Below, piece after piece: positions 1 to 7,869 of a DNA stretch of 64,000 bases (positions within the stretch are counted from its first letter, which is position 1; each line of letters starts with the position of its first letter). The translations under genes were made by a program, and so were the position numbers. The DNA lies in NCBI GenBank assembly GCA_964655065.1, contig CAZZLC010000004.1, positions 144,531 to 208,530 on the forward strand. The letters run 5' to 3'. The notes beneath the pieces were generated by a model. That model saw nothing but the letters and a program-made list of their open reading frames with translations, was not told where the DNA came from and searched no databases. The stretch is from DRPG01 sp964655065 (GTDB lineage: Bacteria; Myxococcota_A; UBA796; GCA-2862545).

Positions 1-985
1 CGTTGCCGCGCACGACCACGGCGTCGCCGACCGACAGGCCGTCCGCCTGGACGAGCACGCGCTCCGCACTGGATGCGACGGTCTGCACCGTCACGGGCTG
101 GGCCGCGCCCTCGACGACCTTGAAGACCCGCTCGTCGACCGCCCCGACCACGATGGCGTCGCGCGGGATCACCATCCCGCCGTCGTAGCGGATCGAGAAC
201 GCGACGGGAACTGCGGTTCCCGCCACCAGACCCGGCGCCTCGGCGGCGGGAACCACCCGCACCACCGCGGTTCGCGAGATGGGATCCAGCGCAGGCACCA
301 CACCGACCACGGTGCCGGCGACCGGCGGATCGAGACGGAGCTCGACCGACTGTCCGGGTTCGACCTGGCGGGCGAGCTGGAGCGGCGCGTCGACCCGAAC
401 CTCCACCGCGCCGGTGGACACCACGTCGACGACCGAGGTGCCGGGATTGACCCAGTCGCCGGGGTCGACGTGGCGTCGGGCAACCACCCCGTCGAATGGC
501 GCTCGGACCCGATGACGCTCCAGCTTTGCGTAGGCGACCGCACGGTCGGCGACGGCGGCCTCGAACGCGGCATCGAGCCGCAGCACCTCGGCCTCGGCCG
601 CCTCGACCTCGCTGGGCGCGAGCACGCCCGACCGGACCTGGCTCACGCGAGCGAGCGTGCGCCGCGCCTGGTCCCGCTCTGCTTCGATCTGCGACGCCTT
701 CGCCCTGGCCACCTCGTACTCGGCCAGGGCAAGCTGCGGGTCGACCTCCGCGACGAGCTCACGGGCGGTGACCCTGTCGCCCTCGCGCTTCGTCACCGCC
801 ACGAGGGCGCCCGCGGCTCCGGCCGCGAGCTCCGCGCGCTCGAGAGCCGCCACGTCGCCGAGGTAGCTCCAGGTATCCGCGAGCGTGCCCTCCCGGACCT
901 CCTCCACGGCCACCAGCGCGGCCGGTCGCGGAGACGGCCCGTCGGGAGGGCTCGAGCAAGCTGTCCAGATCCAGGTCACGATCAT
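1..985 (-). CDS. RND efflux periplasmic adaptor (HlyD/MFP family), 3' end outside window
   Basis: Reading the minus strand from the ATG at 985 gives an open frame to the window edge with no stop, so the C-terminus is missing. The order is a short N-terminus with Cys10 (weak lipobox, possible lipoprotein), a lipoyl/barrel-sandwich half, a central alpha-helical hairpin, then the second half-motif (RVRAPFDGVVARRHVDPGD) and a beta-barrel segment ending VIPRDAIVVG. This is the usual membrane-fusion-protein plan that links an inner-membrane RND pump to an outer-membrane channel. The frame is closed upstream by the stop of the neighbouring dehydrogenase, so 985 is the first possible start. The pump gene would be expected beyond the left edge. 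Family is clear; substrate is unknown. Confidence 0.85.
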   Translation of the reverse strand, partial: MIVTWIWTACSSPPDGPSPRPAALVAVEEVREGTLADTWSYLGDVAALERAELAAGAAGALVAVTKREGDRVTARELVAEVDPQLALAEYEVARAKASQIEAERDQARRTLARVSQVRSGVLAPSEVEAAEAEVLRLDAAFEAAVADRAVAYAKLERHRVRAPFDGVVARRHVDPGDWVNPGTSVVDVVSTGAVEVRVDAPLQLARQVEPGQSVELRLDPPVAGTVVGVVPALDPISRTAVVRVVPAAEAPGLVAGTAVPVAFSIRYDGGMVIPRDAIVVGAVDERVFKVVEGAAQPVTVQTVASSAERVLVQADGLSVGDAVVVRGN

Positions 986-1042
986 GGGCCGAGGGGTAAC
1001 CCCGAGCCCGCCCGACCGGGCTGCTCGGGCGGCCCGAGGCTG

Positions 1043-2365
1043 TCACGCCTCGTCGTCGGTCGGGACTTCGATCTGGCGAATGGAGCGGATGGCACGGGGG
1101 TCCTGCGCGAGCTCGGCCGCCCGATTGACCAGCCGATCGAGCTCGGCGTCCTTGAGCGGACGGTCGAGCACGGACACGTCGTACGCGATGCCGTTCGGGA
1201 AGTCCTGGTGCATGGATCCGAGGTTGGAGGCTTCAGCCTCGTAGATGGCGTCGTCGACTGCCTTCTTGGTCCCTCGTGAGACGGAGTGCACCACGGCGAG
1301 GACCACCCGGCCGGCGAGGTTGTCGGGTCCCATCACCGCGCGGGGACTGTAGATGCAGTCCCGCAGGGCGCCGTGTCGGCTGAAGCGCTCGATGGTGGTG
1401 GCGACGCGACGCGCGATGCGCGGCTGGGCCTCCATCGTCGCCGCTCCGATGTGGGGGGTGCAGGTGATGCGCGGCTCGTCCGCGTAGGGGTTGTGCCACT
1501 CGGCGTCGCCGGGCCGGGGCTCGTGAGGGTAGACGTCGACGGCGGCGCGGCGAATCGCCCCCGACCCCACGGCGGCACGCAGTGCATCCGTGGTGTGGAG
1601 GTTGCCGCGGGCGAGGTTGAGGAAGATCCGGGGGCTCGGGTCGGGTCGTTCGGCGGCGAGCTCACCGAGAACGTCGTCGAGGAAGCCTCGGTTGTCGCGA
1701 TCGTGGGTGTCCCGAGCCGAGGTGTGGACCGACACGAGATCGCTGGATCGGAACAGCTCGGACAGCGAGTCGCAACGGGTCCAGCCCATCTCCAGGCCGA
1801 CCTCCTGGGCGACGTCCCGGTTGTCGAAGAAGCGGACCGACATGCCCAAGGCCTCGGCGGCGCGCGCCACCTGCCGGCCGATGTTGCCGAGCCCCACGAT
1901 GCCGAGCTCCTTGTCCAGCACCTCGAAGCGGCCGCTCGCGGTCTTCTCCCACCGGTTCTCGTGCATGGCCACGTCGGTCTCGTACAGCCTTCGACACAGT
2001 GCGACGAGGTGCGCGATCGACATCTCGACGACCGACCGGCCGTTGCTCACCGGGTCGTTGAACACCATCACGCCGTGCTCGGCACACGCCTCGGCGTCGA
2101 CCGAGTCGGTTCCGATGCTGCACAGCTGTACCGCCATGAGCTCCGGGCACGACTCGACCAGCGTGCGGGTCACGGGCACCCGGGAGCGCTTGAAGAGCAC
2201 CTGCGCCCCCGTACTGTTCAGGACGTCGACGAGGCCGCTCTCGTCGGGCACGGCGTCGAGCCTGGTGACCTCGATTCCGGCCTGGGCGAGCCAGCCATCG
2301 AGGCTCGCGTGGGGATTCTCGACCACGACGGCGCGGTCGAACGGCTTCGTGCGGATGCGGACCAC
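1043..2365 (-). CDS. D-isomer-specific 2-hydroxyacid dehydrogenase, phosphoglycerate dehydrogenase-like
   Basis: The NAD-binding glycine motif GLGNIGRQ lies near residues 158-165. The catalytic Arg (LNLARGNL), Glu (VDVYPHEP) and His (CTPHIGAAT) segments of this superfamily follow in order. About 90 C-terminal residues resemble an ACT-like regulatory module, which would fit a SerA-type enzyme oxidising 3-phosphoglycerate, but other 2-hydroxyacids are possible. I chose the GTG at 2365 because AAGGAGG sits five bases upstream; this gives 440 aa. The start lies just past the stop of the Alg13-like gene (2368), so translation is probably coupled. No serB or serC is nearby, so serine synthesis is only inferred. 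Confidence 0.85.
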   Translation of the reverse strand: MVRIRTKPFDRAVVVENPHASLDGWLAQAGIEVTRLDAVPDESGLVDVLNSTGAQVLFKRSRVPVTRTLVESCPELMAVQLCSIGTDSVDAEACAEHGVMVFNDPVSNGRSVVEMSIAHLVALCRRLYETDVAMHENRWEKTASGRFEVLDKELGIVGLGNIGRQVARAAEALGMSVRFFDNRDVAQEVGLEMGWTRCDSLSELFRSSDLVSVHTSARDTHDRDNRGFLDDVLGELAAERPDPSPRIFLNLARGNLHTTDALRAAVGSGAIRRAAVDVYPHEPRPGDAEWHNPYADEPRITCTPHIGAATMEAQPRIARRVATTIERFSRHGALRDCIYSPRAVMGPDNLAGRVVLAVVHSVSRGTKKAVDDAIYEAEASNLGSMHQDFPNGIAYDVSVLDRPLKDAELDRLVNRAAELAQDPRAIRSIRQIEVPTDDEA

Positions 2366-2367
2366 CC

Positions 2368-2850
2368 TCACCTCCTTCGAGGGTGGGTAACGGAGTGCCA
2401 GGCCGCCACCAGCGTGGCGAAGCGCGAGGCCAACCCGCCATCGACCCAATCCGACGCGGGCTCCACGAAGTCACGAACCACGCTGCAGAGCGGCTGATCG
2501 TGGACCACGACCGCCTCGGATGCGACCGAGCGAGCGAATCGGACCTGGTGGTCGTCGACGTGCTCCCCGAGCTCCGGGCGTCGGGGGACGAGGATCGGGG
2601 TTCGCCCTGCTGCCCTCGCCTCGAGGAAGCTCGAGGAACCGGCGTGCAGCACGACGATGCGGGCCTCGCGGAGCCACGCGGCAAAGCGGGCCGGATGGAC
2701 CTGCTCGTGCACCTCACAGCTCGGGGCGGCGAGGCGGCTCGAGCCCCGCTGGAGGACCACGGGCTCCGGCGACCACCGGGCCAGCGCCTCGGCCTCGCGC
2801 ACGAGGCGATCGAAGGGCTGATGGTGGGTTCCGCAGGCCACCACGATCAT
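2368..2850 (-). CDS. Alg13/PssE-like glycosyltransferase subunit (donor-binding half)
   Basis: A 160-aa protein starting MIVVACGTHHQPFDRL, the opening of the Alg13/EpsF/PssE family, followed by HAGSSSFLEA and a GEHVDDHQ segment matching the UDP-sugar-binding C-domain of GT28 enzymes. It has no membrane segment. The start ATG (2850) overlaps the stop of the Alg14-like gene by four bases (ATGA). In known systems this half is soluble and is recruited to the membrane by the Alg14-like half to transfer a sugar onto a lipid-linked acceptor. The adjacent GT4 gene suggests a surface polysaccharide or glycolipid role. Confidence 0.8.
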   Translation of the reverse strand: MIVVACGTHHQPFDRLVREAEALARWSPEPVVLQRGSSRLAAPSCEVHEQVHPARFAAWLREARIVVLHAGSSSFLEARAAGRTPILVPRRPELGEHVDDHQVRFARSVASEAVVVHDQPLCSVVRDFVEPASDWVDGGLASRFATLVAAWHSVTHPRRR

Positions 2851-3296
2851 CGGGCGGACCCGAGCAGCACGCCCCGGGGGTACAGGCGCCGCTGCACCTC
2901 GCGCTGGATCACCACGAGATCGACCACGGGAGCGACGAGTCGTCCCGTGAGCGAGGGAGCGTCGATCCGGTCGTACACCTCGACGAACACCGTGCGAACG
3001 CCCGTCGCCCGCGCTGCCCAGAGAAACGGGACCCCGACCCCCGCGCCGGTGCTCACCACGAGATCGGGCTGCTCTCTTCGGATCCATCGGCCAGCGAGCG
3101 CGAGGTTTCGCAGGAGGTTCCCGATGTTCCGGTTTGTCGGGTGGTGGGCGAAGGTCACTGACTCGCCAGCGAGCAGCGCGCGGGCGTGAGGCGTGTCGAA
3201 CGTGACCCAACGGCGTTCGTCGGCGGCGAAGCCCGGCGCCAGCGCGTGGAGCTGCGAGAGGTGCCCTCCGCTGGACGCGACGAGACCGACCCTCAC
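2847..3296 (-). CDS. Alg14/PssD-like glycosyltransferase subunit (membrane/acceptor half)
   Basis: A 149-aa protein beginning MRVGLVASSGGHLSQ, with the SGGH glycine-rich signature and the VSTGAG and FVEVYDRID segments of the Alg14/PssD/CpsF family. It supplies the acceptor-side half of a split GT-B enzyme whose donor half is the next gene. The usual N-terminal membrane anchor is not obvious here. The GTG start at 3296 overlaps the stop of the upstream GT4 gene (GTGA), so the three genes look translationally coupled. Confident as a pair member; the product polymer is unknown. Confidence 0.8.
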   Translation of the reverse strand: MRVGLVASSGGHLSQLHALAPGFAADERRWVTFDTPHARALLAGESVTFAHHPTNRNIGNLLRNLALAGRWIRREQPDLVVSTGAGVGVPFLWAARATGVRTVFVEVYDRIDAPSLTGRLVAPVVDLVVIQREVQRRLYPRGVLLGSAR

Positions 3297-4348
3297 GTCG
3301 CACCGTAGGCGGCGAGAAAGCCCTCGACCCGGACGCTCCAGTCGGCGTCGCTCGCCACGCGCCGAGCCTCGTCTCCGAGCCCATCCCCGATCCCGAGGTC
3401 GCGGACCGCGTCGAGGGCGCTCGCTGCGCGCCTGGGGTGCCGGAAGTCGATGCGACGCCCCCCACCCCTGGACACCGCATCCCGGAGGGCCGGGACGTCG
3501 GCGACGAGCGCGGGAACGCCGGCCCCCATCGCTTCGAGTGCCGCGAGGCCGAAGCCCTCGTAGCGGCTCGGGAACACCGACCAGCTCGCGGTGGCGAGGC
3601 GCTCGCGAACGAACTCGGCCGGTCGGGTTCCCCACAGCCGAACCCGAGTGGGCAGTCCGCGAGCCGCCCGCTCGACACGCGCGCGCTCCGCCGGCGCGAC
3701 GGGGCCAATCACGTCGAGCTCGGGGACGGGGTCCCGTTGGTGGCGAATCGCGGCGAAGAGGTCATCGAGGCCCTTGTGGGGTACCACTCGCCCGAGGACC
3801 ACCCAGCGGTCTCGGCTCGGGCGACGGCGGTCCGAAGCGAACCGCGCCGCGTCGATCCCGTTCGGCACCACCGCTCCCACGACGTCCGCTCCGAACCGCT
3901 CGGCGTCGGCACCCGAGCTGAACCACACCGCGTCGAAGCATCGCAGCGTGCGACGCGTCACGGCCTTCCAGAGCCGCCGCTTGAGCCACCGCCCCCGCTC
4001 GGTGTGGAAGTAGCCGCCGTGGGTCGACAGGCCCGTCAGGGCGCGCGGGCGGGCCATCGCCACCTGGTCCGCGAGTCCGTCGATGCCGTGAACGTGGACG
4101 ACGTCGGCTCGGGGAAGCGCCGCCACGAGGCCCCGCGCGAACGGATACCGCCGAGGTCCGATCCGCGGCAGCCTGATGTAGGCGACCCCGTCTCGCACGG
4201 CCGGATGAAGACGCGAGCCGTCGGGCCCCCGGTCCAGCGTGACCACCAGTACCTCGTGCCCTCGGCGCGCCAAGGCAGACGACAAGCCGTGGACCGCGCT
4301 CTCGAGCCCGCCGATTGCAGGCCAGCCGGACCGACAGACGTGCACCAC
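3293..4348 (-). CDS. Glycosyltransferase family 4 (GT-B fold)
   Basis: A 351-aa GT4 enzyme. The N-terminal domain starts with the donor/acceptor loop GWPAIGGLESAVHGLS and has VVHVHGIDG. The C-terminal domain has VLGRVVPHKGLDDL and the E-x7-E type motif EGFGLAALEAMGAGVPAL near residues 262-279, which binds the nucleotide sugar. It is predicted to be cytoplasmic or membrane-associated, with a retaining mechanism. The start is a GTG at 4348 with GGGAGG about eleven bases upstream. It leads a three-gene group with the Alg14/Alg13 halves. The sugar and acceptor cannot be told from sequence. Confidence 0.85.
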   Translation of the reverse strand: MVHVCRSGWPAIGGLESAVHGLSSALARRGHEVLVVTLDRGPDGSRLHPAVRDGVAYIRLPRIGPRRYPFARGLVAALPRADVVHVHGIDGLADQVAMARPRALTGLSTHGGYFHTERGRWLKRRLWKAVTRRTLRCFDAVWFSSGADAERFGADVVGAVVPNGIDAARFASDRRRPSRDRWVVLGRVVPHKGLDDLFAAIRHQRDPVPELDVIGPVAPAERARVERAARGLPTRVRLWGTRPAEFVRERLATASWSVFPSRYEGFGLAALEAMGAGVPALVADVPALRDAVSRGGGRRIDFRHPRRAASALDAVRDLGIGDGLGDEARRVASDADWSVRVEGFLAAYGAT

Positions 4349-4375
4349 GCGCAGGGTGACCTCCCTGCAGTAGCG

Positions 4376-5128
4376 TTACCGGCGGGGCGCCCCGCGCGCA
4401 CCGATTCGGGGCTGGACGACCTGCTGCTGCGGTTGACCGCGAGTGCCGCGCATCATCATCTGCTTGGCCATGTCCTCGGGGAAGAACTGGTACCACTGGT
4501 CGCCGAACGCCTTGACCTGGACCTTCTTCTTGTTGGCGATCCGGGCCTTCAGCTCCTTGAGCTTGGCGCTGTCGGGCTGGGCCTCGAGCCCCTTCTTGAG
4601 GACTTCCAGCGCCCTCGGGCGGTCGTTGCTCCGCTCGAGGAGGGTCGCCCACACGAGGTAGATGATCGTCTCCTTGCGCGACGCCGATGCCGCCTTCTCG
4701 AAGGAGGCCCAGGCCTCGCTCTTGTCGCCCCGGCGGTAGTGGATGCACCCGATGCAGACGTGGGCCGTCCAGTTCTGGAAGGTGCCCCGCTGCAGCAGTG
4801 GCAGGGCCCGGTCCCACTTCATCGTCATGTACTCGATCATGCCGAGCTGCCCGTCGAGCTGCCCGTCCAGGCCGAACTGCCAGCGACCGTGGCGCTCCTT
4901 GATGCCCTGGACGTGGGCGCGGGCGGCGTCGACCTGCCGTGCCTCGAGCAGGGGCACGATCTGGGCCATCTCGGCCTCCACCGCCTTCGACGTGCGGCGT
5001 CCCAGGAAGAACATCGCGCCGATCAGCACGAGGATCGCTGGAATCACCGCCGCGATGGGACCGAGCCAGAGCGCGACCACCGTGAAGAGGGCCGCCGAGA
5101 TACCGAGGGAGATCGCCAGATTGATCAT
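4376..5128 (-). CDS. TPR-like membrane protein of unknown function
   Basis: A 250-aa protein. Residues about 5-45 form two hydrophobic segments (starting MINLAISLGISAALF), then a cytoplasmic helical array with TPR-like repeats (WASFEKAASASRKETIIYL; PRALEVLKKGLEAQPDSAKL). The tail is basic and Gln/Arg-rich. TPR arrays mediate protein-protein contacts; nothing catalytic is visible. It sits 27 bases upstream of the GT4 start on the same strand, so it may belong with the polysaccharide genes, for instance as an assembly or scaffold protein. No specific family recognised. Confidence 0.7.
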   Translation of the reverse strand: MINLAISLGISAALFTVVALWLGPIAAVIPAILVLIGAMFFLGRRTSKAVEAEMAQIVPLLEARQVDAARAHVQGIKERHGRWQFGLDGQLDGQLGMIEYMTMKWDRALPLLQRGTFQNWTAHVCIGCIHYRRGDKSEAWASFEKAASASRKETIIYLVWATLLERSNDRPRALEVLKKGLEAQPDSAKLKELKARIANKKKVQVKAFGDQWYQFFPEDMAKQMMMRGTRGQPQQQVVQPRIGARGAPRR

Positions 5129-5160
5129 GCCCTCCCCCTAACATCGCCGGGACCCGGTCC

Positions 5161-5664
5161 CTACTCGCCCTCGCGCTCCGCGCCGCGGAGCAGCACGTCG
5201 CCCTCGAGCCGGCCCTGCTGGCCCGCGGGGTTCTCCCACCCCTCTTCCCAGGCGAGGAACCCCTCGAGCTGATCGTCGTACTGCACGAAGTACCCGGCTG
5301 CCGAGAAGACGTGCGTCGACCCGTCTTCAGCCGTGTAGGTTCCGCCCCAGGAGACCGTGAAGGTCCCACAGTTGACCTCGGACCACTCCCCGCTGCCGCT
5401 CTCGGAAGGCTGACCATCGAACGACACGGTCACCGGCCCCTCGGGAAGGGGTGAGGCCCACTCGAACGCGATGTCGACGGGGCCGTTCGCAGGGCTCGAC
5501 TCGGCGGGGAAGGCCCCGTCCTTGCCATCGAGCACGTCGATGGTGCGCACGGTCGCGAAGCTCTCGAAGGTCCGGCCGTTCAGCGCGTCGGGGGTCCCGC
5601 AGACCTCTGAGCATCCGGTCGACGTCGCCGCCGCCGTGAAGATCGTCAACACTCGTGCGTGCAT
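5161..5664 (-). CDS. Putative lipoprotein of unknown function
   Basis: About 167 aa. The N-terminus MHARVLTIFTAAATSTGC is a short lipoprotein signal with Cys18 as the lipidated residue. The mature part is acidic, beta-rich and has several cysteines (C-x3-C near the start, one in NCGTFTVSWGG). ATG 5664 has GGGAG seven bases upstream. It is divergent from queG across about 60 bases, which should hold both promoters. No family recognised; probably an envelope protein. Confidence 0.65.
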   Translation of the reverse strand: MHARVLTIFTAAATSTGCSEVCGTPDALNGRTFESFATVRTIDVLDGKDGAFPAESSPANGPVDIAFEWASPLPEGPVTVSFDGQPSESGSGEWSEVNCGTFTVSWGGTYTAEDGSTHVFSAAGYFVQYDDQLEGFLAWEEGWENPAGQQGRLEGDVLLRGAEREGE

Positions 5665-5723
5665 CGAACGCTCCCTTCGGCGCTGCACCCTATCCTGTTC
5701 GAGGGATCGGGAGCGAGAACGTG

Positions 5724-6809
5724 ATGGCGAGCCTCCGAGACAACCTGATGCTCCAGGCTCACGAGGTGGGGTTCCACGTCGTGCGATTCGCGTCGGTGCG
5801 CCCCACTCCTCGCGCCGACGCGCTCGACCGCTGGCTCGCCCGCGGGCAGCAAGCGGACATGCACTGGCTCGCCCGCCAGCGGGAGGTCCGCCGCGACCCG
5901 CGGGCCCGCGCCCCTTGGGCTCGCACGGCGATGGTCCTGGCCGTTCACCACCACCACCGCCGACCGCCGGATCCCGGCGGACGAACCGGGCTCGTGGCCC
6001 GCTACGCGTGGGGCAGGGACTACCACAACCTGATGGGCAAGCGGCTGCGGCGTCTCCTCTCGAGGCTTCGAGCGGACGGCCTGCGAGCGTGGGGTGGGGT
6101 CGACACCGCCCCCATCCAGGAACGAAGCTGGGCCGCGGCGGCGGGGCTGGGCTTCACCGGCAAGCACACGCTGCAGATCGAGGTGGGTCGGACGTCGTGG
6201 ATGCTGCTCGGGGTCGTGATGATCGACGCGATCGTGACTCCAGACCCTCCGATCCGCGGCGACCACTGTGGGACCTGTCGGCGCTGCCTCGACGTGTGCC
6301 CGACGGACGCGTTTCGCGGTCCCTGGGACCTCGACGCTCGCGCGTGCATCGCCTACTGGACCATCGAGGCGCGCGGGCCGATCCCTCGTGCGCTGCGATC
6401 CCGGTTCGGCCGGTGGGTGTTCGGCTGCGACCTCTGCCAGGAGGTCTGCCCCCACAACCACCACCCACCAGACCCCGACGAGCCGGACCTCGCTCCGCGT
6501 CACGCGTGGCTCGACCTCGACCAGATCGTCGTCACCCCCGACGAGCCCTTGCTCGAACGGTTCACGGGCACCCCGTTGCGCCGACCCGGTGCGGCAGGCC
6601 TGAAGCGCAACGCGCTGGTGGTGCTGGGAAACCTGGGCGACGACGGGGCGGTCGACGCCATTCGGAACGCCCTCTCCCACCCTTCGCCGATCGTACGCGG
6701 CACCGCGGTGTGGGCGCTCGATCGCCTGGGGGCCCCGACGCCCGCTGGCGACCCGGATCCCCTGGTCAGCGAGGAGATCGCTGCGGTCAGCCTTCGGCGG
6801 ACTTCTTGA
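5724..6809 (+). CDS. queG: Epoxyqueuosine reductase QueG
   Basis: 361 aa. QueG removes the epoxide from epoxyqueuosine in tRNA, the last step of queuosine synthesis, using cobalamin and two [4Fe-4S] clusters. Visible features: the catalytic VDTAP segment (Asp127) with IQERSWAAAAGLG and GKHTL; the first cluster motif C182-x2-C185-x2-C188-x3-C192; and a second group C235-x2-C238-x3-C242. The C-terminal helical part has HEAT-like text (ALVVLGNLGDDGAVDAIRNA), as in full-length QueG. ATG 5724 follows GGGAG. The 3' end overlaps the convergent kinase by 23 bases. Confidence 0.93.
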   Translation: MASLRDNLMLQAHEVGFHVVRFASVRPTPRADALDRWLARGQQADMHWLARQREVRRDPRARAPWARTAMVLAVHHHHRRPPDPGGRTGLVARYAWGRDYHNLMGKRLRRLLSRLRADGLRAWGGVDTAPIQERSWAAAAGLGFTGKHTLQIEVGRTSWMLLGVVMIDAIVTPDPPIRGDHCGTCRRCLDVCPTDAFRGPWDLDARACIAYWTIEARGPIPRALRSRFGRWVFGCDLCQEVCPHNHHPPDPDEPDLAPRHAWLDLDQIVVTPDEPLLERFTGTPLRRPGAAGLKRNALVVLGNLGDDGAVDAIRNALSHPSPIVRGTAVWALDRLGAPTPAGDPDPLVSEEIAAVSLRRTS

Positions 6810-7788
6810 CCTCGGCGAGAGCGTCCATGTCGTGGACGACCGCGCCCACCTGGGCCACGGTGAGGCCCGCGACGCTCGACGCGAGCCGGCCTGCGACCTC
6901 GATCGGCATGCCGTGGGTGACCCCGTACAGGAAGCCGCCTGCGTAGGCATCGCCGGCTCCGGTGGTGTCCACTGCCTTCACGGGGTGCACGGCGATGTCG
7001 TAGAGCGTCCCTTGGTGGAGCACCACGGACCCGTCCTTCCCGCGCTTCACCACGACGGTGGCCACACCGAAGTCCTCGGCCACCGTCTCCGCTGCCTTCA
7101 CCGGATCGGCGTGTCCCGTGAGCGAGCGGGCCTCCTCTGCATTGAGGAAGACGACGTCGGCGTACTTGCGCACCACGTCCCCGAACAGGTCGCGGATCGC
7201 GTCGACGACGAAGGGGTCTGCAGCGTCGAGCGACACCATCACGCCCTTCGCCTTGGCGTGGGCCATGGCCTCGAGGACCATGTCGCGCATCGGCGGGCCG
7301 AGCAGGGTGTAGCCGGTGAAGTGCGCGACCTTCGCCCGCTCGATCTCACCGGGAAACGAGCCGAGATCGTCGAGCTTTCCCGATGCGCCGAGGTCGGTGA
7401 GCATGGTGCGCTCGGCGTCGGACTGGCTGATGATCGACAGGCACTTGCCGGTGTTGCCACCGTCGAGGAACCGCAGGGCGTGCCCGCCGCAGCTCTTCGT
7501 GATGTGGGCCGCGTACTCGTGGCCCATCTGATCGTCACCCACCTGTCCGCAGTACAGGGCGTGTCCGCCGAGCCGCCCCACCGTTGCCACCGTGTTCGCA
7601 CACGAACCCCCGGAGTCGAACACCACGTCGTGGTCGCGCACGCGCGAGAACACCTGCTCCCACTTCTCGTGCTCGACCGGGTGCATCGTGCCCCGCTTCA
7701 GCTCCAGCTCCTCGATGAGCGAGTCGTCCTCGAGGATGACGAGCGCATCCATCAGGGCGTTGCCGATTCCCACCACGTGCCAGTCCAT
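6787..7788 (-). CDS. PfkB-family carbohydrate/adenosine kinase
   Basis: 333 aa, usual length for the family. The N-terminus reads VVGIGNALMDALV; SGGSCANTVATVGRLGG is PfkB signature-like; the C-terminal signature DTTGAGDAYAGGF (residues about 276-288) carries the catalytic Asp and anion hole. The overall match is to the adenosine-kinase branch (adenosine to AMP), which would recycle adenosine made from S-adenosylhomocysteine, but ribokinase-like activity cannot be excluded. It lies 81 bases downstream of the large ATPase gene on the same strand. Confidence 0.88.
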   Translation of the reverse strand: MDWHVVGIGNALMDALVILEDDSLIEELELKRGTMHPVEHEKWEQVFSRVRDHDVVFDSGGSCANTVATVGRLGGHALYCGQVGDDQMGHEYAAHITKSCGGHALRFLDGGNTGKCLSIISQSDAERTMLTDLGASGKLDDLGSFPGEIERAKVAHFTGYTLLGPPMRDMVLEAMAHAKAKGVMVSLDAADPFVVDAIRDLFGDVVRKYADVVFLNAEEARSLTGHADPVKAAETVAEDFGVATVVVKRGKDGSVVLHQGTLYDIAVHPVKAVDTTGAGDAYAGGFLYGVTHGMPIEVAGRLASSVAGLTVAQVGAVVHDMDALAEVKKSAEG

Positions 7789-7869
7789 CTCCGCTCCTCG
7801 GGCCGCGCTCTCCCCGAAGGGGTCCGGCCCACCCGGGCGAGCGTAACGACCAGCGGCCGATTGTGCGGA

